The notes beneath the pieces were generated by a model. It had not been told where the DNA came from. It saw only the letters and a program-made list of their open reading frames with translations, and did no database searches. A program made the position numbers and the translations under genes. Positions 24,505 to 27,337 of a stretch of 27,337 nucleotides of DNA are shown here, piece by piece (position 1 is the first letter of the stretch; the number at the start of each line of letters is the position of its first letter). This DNA is from an uncultured Eubacteriales bacterium (GTDB taxonomy: Bacteria > Bacillota > Clostridia > Christensenellales > UBA1242): positions 1 through 27,337 of the forward strand of contig CADBOH010000096.1 in the NCBI GenBank assembly GCA_902796285.1. Direction: 5' to 3'.

Positions 24505-25617
24505 ATGGAACATTTGGCACTTTATAGAAAGTATAGACCAAAAACCTTTAATGAGGTTATTGGGCAAGAACACATTACAAAGGCACTTCAACATCAAGTA
24601 ATGCTTGACAAGATTAGTCATGCATATCTTTTTACAGGCTCACGAGGAATAGGAAAAACCTCAATTGCAAGAATTTTTGCAAAAGCAGTCAACTGCCAAA
24701 ACAATCAAAACGGCTCACCATGTGGTGAGTGTGAGGCTTGTAAAAGACTTGAAAAAGAAAACGATATAAACATTATTGAAATCGACGCTGCATCAAACAA
24801 CCGCGTTGATGATGTGCGAGAAATTAGAGAAAAAGTGAAATTTTTGCCTGTTGGCACAAAATACAAAGTTTATATCATTGATGAAGTTCACATGCTCACA
24901 GATAGCGCATTTAACGCGCTATTAAAAACTCTTGAAGAGCCACCATCACATGTTATATTTATTTTGGCTACAACCGAAGCGCATAAACTTCCAGCAACAA
25001 TCCTCTCAAGGTGCGTGAGATTTGATTTTAGACTTGTTGGAATTGATGATCTTACAAGATTGCTTGAAAACGTTTTAGACAAAGAAAATATTTCTTACGA
25101 CAGTGAGGCTTTAAGATTAATTGCGATTGCAGGAGAGGGCAGCGTTCGAGATACGCTGTCAATTGCAGACTGTGTGGTTGCATATTGCGATGGCAAAATA
25201 ACAAAAGAAAGTGTGCAAAAGGTTTTGGGCAGCACTGATCAAGAACTTTTAGTTAATTTCTTTGATAAGCTGGGCCAAAAAGATATTGGCGGAATACTAG
25301 AAGAAATCAACAGATTAGATCGTAACGGCAAAAACTTATCCGTGTTTGTGAAAGATCTTTCAAAGCATGCAAGAAATTTGCTTATATGCAAATCATGTAA
25401 AAACCCAAATGAGATATTGGCTTTGCCAGATGATGCGTTTAACATGCTTGAAGAGCAAGCTGGAAACTTTGATGAGAAAAAATTAATTTATTTTATGCAG
25501 GTTTTTGCAAGTGCTGAAAATGAATTAAGATATTCTTTATCGCCACGACTGCTTATTGAAACATTGGCGCTAACCGTTATCAATGGCGAAAATGTTGAAG
25601 ACTCAAAAAAAAACTAA
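24505..25617 (+). CDS. dnaX: DNA polymerase III clamp-loader subunit, gamma-length product of dnaX
   Basis: The 370-residue product has the DnaX AAA+ core: YRKYRPKTFNEVIGQ, Walker A GSRGIGKT (45-52), a zinc module with C64, C73, C76 and C79, Walker B IIDEVHML, sensor 1 ATTEAHKLPATILSRC and GSVRDTLS. Domain III follows and the frame ends in DSKKN at TAA 25615-25617. It opens the sliding clamp and loads it on DNA. The usual tau C-terminal part is missing from this frame but continues at once in the -1 frame after a nine-A run. This therefore looks like the gamma form, with tau made by frameshift. First gene of dnaX-ybaB-recR-argS. Confidence 0.95.
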   Translation: MEHLALYRKYRPKTFNEVIGQEHITKALQHQVMLDKISHAYLFTGSRGIGKTSIARIFAKAVNCQNNQNGSPCGECEACKRLEKENDINIIEIDAASNNRVDDVREIREKVKFLPVGTKYKVYIIDEVHMLTDSAFNALLKTLEEPPSHVIFILATTEAHKLPATILSRCVRFDFRLVGIDDLTRLLENVLDKENISYDSEALRLIAIAGEGSVRDTLSIADCVVAYCDGKITKESVQKVLGSTDQELLVNFFDKLGQKDIGGILEEINRLDRNGKNLSVFVKDLSKHARNLLICKSCKNPNEILALPDDAFNMLEEQAGNFDEKKLIYFMQVFASAENELRYSLSPRLLIETLALTVINGENVEDSKKN

Positions 25618-25661
25618 AAATGACTAGCCAAATGGGAAATTTATCAGCAAAAACCATTTGG
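25599..25661 (+). other. Candidate programmed -1 frameshift / slippage site in dnaX
   Basis: Nine A residues (25605-25613) include the phased heptamer A AAA AAA (25605-25611). The -1 frame opens after TGA 25596-25598 and the zero frame closes at TAA 25615-25617, so the A run lies exactly in the overlap. Slipping back one base joins DSKK to a short KLK bridge and the 109-residue tau domain, giving about 481 residues. CCAAATGG (25628-25635) and CCATTTGG (25654-25661) can form an 8-bp stem downstream. One extra A added by RNA polymerase would have the same effect. Confidence 0.75.
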
Positions 25662-25949
25662 GGAAGAATAGTTTTATACTTGCGCGAAAACAAACAAATT
25701 GCACTCCATGTTGCTTGCGGAGATATTACAGATGTTGTGCTCGAAGGGGATAACCTTATTGTAAATATTTATGATAAGATGCTTGAAAATCTCTTAAATG
25801 AGGGTAGAAGAGAACTTGAACGAGCAATTAGTTGGCAGGGAGTTAATGTTAAACTTGTTTTAAACTGCAAAGCGATAGAAAAAAGCGAGCAAGAACAAGA
25901 TATAGAAAGACTTAAAGAATTATTTGGAAATAACTTAACAATAAAATAA
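25620..25949 (+). CDS. dnaX: DnaX tau-specific C-terminal domain, in the -1 frame
   Basis: This 109-residue segment resembles the C-terminal domain of Gram-positive tau: TIWGRIVLYLRENKQIALHV, then DNLIVNIYDKMLENLL and RRELERAISWQGVNVKLVL. In known systems this end of tau contacts the polymerase alpha subunit. An ATG exists at 25620, three bases after the dnaX stop, but there is no Shine-Dalgarno site, so separate translation is less likely than joining by frameshift or slippage at the A run. Its stop overlaps the ybaB Shine-Dalgarno site. If the A run is a sequencing error, it is simply the end of a normal dnaX. Confidence 0.8.
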   Translation: MTSQMGNLSAKTIWGRIVLYLRENKQIALHVACGDITDVVLEGDNLIVNIYDKMLENLLNEGRRELERAISWQGVNVKLVLNCKAIEKSEQEQDIERLKELFGNNLTIK

Positions 25950-25962
25950 AGGAGATTTAAAA

Positions 25963-26286
25963 ATGGGATACGGTAATTATGGCGGATTTGGTGGAGCAAA
26001 CATCAATCAACTTATGAGACAAGCACAAAAAATGCAAGAAGAAATGGAAAGATCAAAAAGAGAACTTGAAGAACAAGAATTCTCATCTTCTGTTGGTGGC
26101 GGCATGGTTGAAGTAAAAATGCTTGGCAACCGCACATTAAAGTCAATATCAATCAAACAAGAAGTTGTTGATCCTGATGATGTTGAAATGCTTGAAGACC
26201 TTGTTGTTAGTGCAGTAAATGACGTGCTTGGACAAATTGCACGCAGAGAAAAAGAAATAATGCCTTCTATGCCAGGAATGATGTAA
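25963..26286 (+). CDS. ybaB: YbaB/EbfC family nucleoid-associated protein
   Basis: The 107-residue protein has the YbaB pattern: a Gly-rich start with NINQLMRQAQKMQEEMERSK, then VGGGMVEVKMLGNRTLKSISIKQEVVDP and EDLVVSAVNDVL, ending in Met/Pro. Family members form dimers that bind DNA. AAAGGAG at 25948-25954 sets the ATG. The order dnaX-ybaB-recR is one of the most conserved in bacteria and supports the call. recR follows after one base. Confidence 0.96.
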   Translation: MGYGNYGGFGGANINQLMRQAQKMQEEMERSKRELEEQEFSSSVGGGMVEVKMLGNRTLKSISIKQEVVDPDDVEMLEDLVVSAVNDVLGQIARREKEIMPSMPGMM

Positions 26287-26287
26287 A

Positions 26288-26878
26288 ATGCAAGAAGATA
26301 TTATTGAAAAACTAATTGAACAATTTAGAACTTTGCCAGGCGTTGGCTATAAAACAGCCCAACGCTATGCTTTTTCTATTATAGAAGGCAAAAACGAAAG
26401 GGCGGAAAAGTTTGCAGATGCGATCAAGGAGGCAAAACAAAAAATTGGATTTTGCAAGGTTTGTGGAAATTTTACCGATCAAGAAGTTTGTCCTATTTGC
26501 AAAAGCAGAAACAGAAAGGTTATTTGCGTTGTAAAAGAACCTAAGGATATTTTATCCATGGAAAAAGTAAAGTCTTACAACGGAGTGTACCATGTTTTAT
26601 TTGGCACTATTAGTCCACTTGAACATAGGGGGCCAAATGATATAAAGATTAAAGAACTTCTTTCGCGTGTGCAAAACGATAAGGTTGAAGAGGTTATTAT
26701 GGCAACCAATCCAGATGTGGAAGGAGATGCAACCGCGATGTATATCGCTAAAATATTAAAACCACTTGGAGTTAGGGTTACAAGGCTTGCACAAGGTGTT
26801 GCAATGGGCAGCGATCTTGAATATGCCGATGAACTCACTCTTTCAAAGGCACTTGAAGCAAGAAGAGATATTGATTAA
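26288..26878 (+). CDS. recR: Recombination mediator RecR
   Basis: The 196-residue protein has a helix-hairpin-helix (LPGVGYKTAQRYAF, 16-29), a four-Cys zinc finger (C56, C59, C68, C71) and a Toprim domain with VVKEPKDIL and EVIMATNPDVEGDATAMYI, then the RLAQGVAMGSDLEYADELTL end. RecR works with RecO, and with RecF where present, to load RecA on gaps. Length is standard. It is tightly spaced after ybaB and is followed by argS after ten bases. Confidence 0.97.
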   Translation: MQEDIIEKLIEQFRTLPGVGYKTAQRYAFSIIEGKNERAEKFADAIKEAKQKIGFCKVCGNFTDQEVCPICKSRNRKVICVVKEPKDILSMEKVKSYNGVYHVLFGTISPLEHRGPNDIKIKELLSRVQNDKVEEVIMATNPDVEGDATAMYIAKILKPLGVRVTRLAQGVAMGSDLEYADELTLSKALEARRDID

Positions 26879-26888
26879 GAGGAAAAAT

Positions 26889-27337
26889 ATGATAAACGAA
26901 ATACTTGAAAAACTTATAACTGAGGGAGCGCAAAAAGCGGGATATGATGAAAAGGTCACCGTTTCTTTTTCTGCACTTCCAAAGCTCTGCGATTTTCAAT
27001 GTAATGATGCTTTTGCTATTGGGAAAAAACATGGAGAAAATCCATTTGATACCGCAAGCAAGATTGTTGAGAATATTAAAAACAATGATATGTTTGAGTT
27101 TAGCGTTGTAAGACCTGCGTTTATAAATATTAAATTAACAGACAAAGCTCTTGAAAAAATTGCTAACAAGTATTTGCATGATGAGATGGGTGGACTTGAA
27201 AAGCACAAGAACAAACAAAAAGTTATATTGGATTATGGCGGCGCAAATGTTGCAAAAGCTTTGCATATTGGGCACCTAAGATCGCCAATTATAGGGGAAA
27301 GTTTAAAAAGATTATATAAACTTCTTGGTGATGAGGT
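26889..27337 (+). CDS. argS: Arginyl-tRNA synthetase, 3' end outside window
   Basis: The first 149 codons are present with no stop before the window edge. It starts MINEILEKLITEGAQKAGYD, has an Add1-type N-terminal domain ending in PAFINIKL, then LDYGGANVAKALHIGHLRSP with the class I HIGH motif and IGESLKRLYKLLGDEV. ArgRS charges tRNA-Arg with arginine using ATP. AAGAGGA at 26877-26883 supports the ATG. It lies ten bases after recR and is probably the last or a further gene of the dnaX operon. DYGGAN replaces the more usual SSPN/GGPN before the HIGH region. Confidence 0.95.
   Translation, partial: MINEILEKLITEGAQKAGYDEKVTVSFSALPKLCDFQCNDAFAIGKKHGENPFDTASKIVENIKNNDMFEFSVVRPAFINIKLTDKALEKIANKYLHDEMGGLEKHKNKQKVILDYGGANVAKALHIGHLRSPIIGESLKRLYKLLGDE

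Noticed and set aside
25620..25622. Independent gene start for the tau C-terminal segment
   Set aside because: No Shine-Dalgarno site lies before this ATG, the segment is a domain of DnaX, and the A run offers a better explanation.

Overview
This AT-rich window looks like a piece of chromosome from a low-GC Gram-positive bacterium, most likely an uncultured member of the Clostridia. The signs are AAGGAG ribosome binding sites, TTGACA/TATAAT promoters, and the conserved blocks rpsF-ssb-rpsR, DUF1385-prmC-prfA and dnaX-ybaB-recR. No rRNA, tRNA, CRISPR array or insertion sequence is visible. Both ends cut through genes.

Layout. Bases 2-9454 hold the 3' part (at least 3,150 codons) of a giant surface protein built from InlB-like and YDG-like repeats, with a C-terminal membrane anchor. 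Next is a single gene for a 562-residue protein with two R-x4-H motifs of HEPN ribonuclease type (9550-11238). A consensus promoter then drives rpsF, ssb, rpsR and rpmE (11382-12616). Two adjacent paralogues with a conserved NCxGHA...DFHFMRQ...WSSK signature (12704-13890) sit between rpmE and a fused DUF1385-PrmC gene followed by prfA (14070-16824). rplI is on the opposite strand. It is followed by a small protein with two four-Cys units, an unrecognised 463-residue protein with a Lys/Ala-rich linker, and an unrecognised minus-strand gene. From 19983 onward come a SpoVB-like flippase, dusB, pgk-tpiA and the dnaX-ybaB-recR-argS cluster, where argS runs off the window.

Two genome-level traits stand out. 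First, dnaX stops after 370 codons at a run of nine A residues, while the missing tau C-terminal domain continues in the -1 frame. This is the layout of a programmed frameshift or slippage site making gamma and tau from one gene. Second, at least four genes (9550, 12704, 17781, 24505) lack a Shine-Dalgarno sequence and have a good promoter whose -10 box ends exactly six bases before the start codon, which predicts leaderless mRNAs. Genes inside operons carry normal Shine-Dalgarno sites.

The best candidates for new biology are the dual-HEPN protein and the NCxGHA pair. Neither has a function that can be proven from sequence alone.
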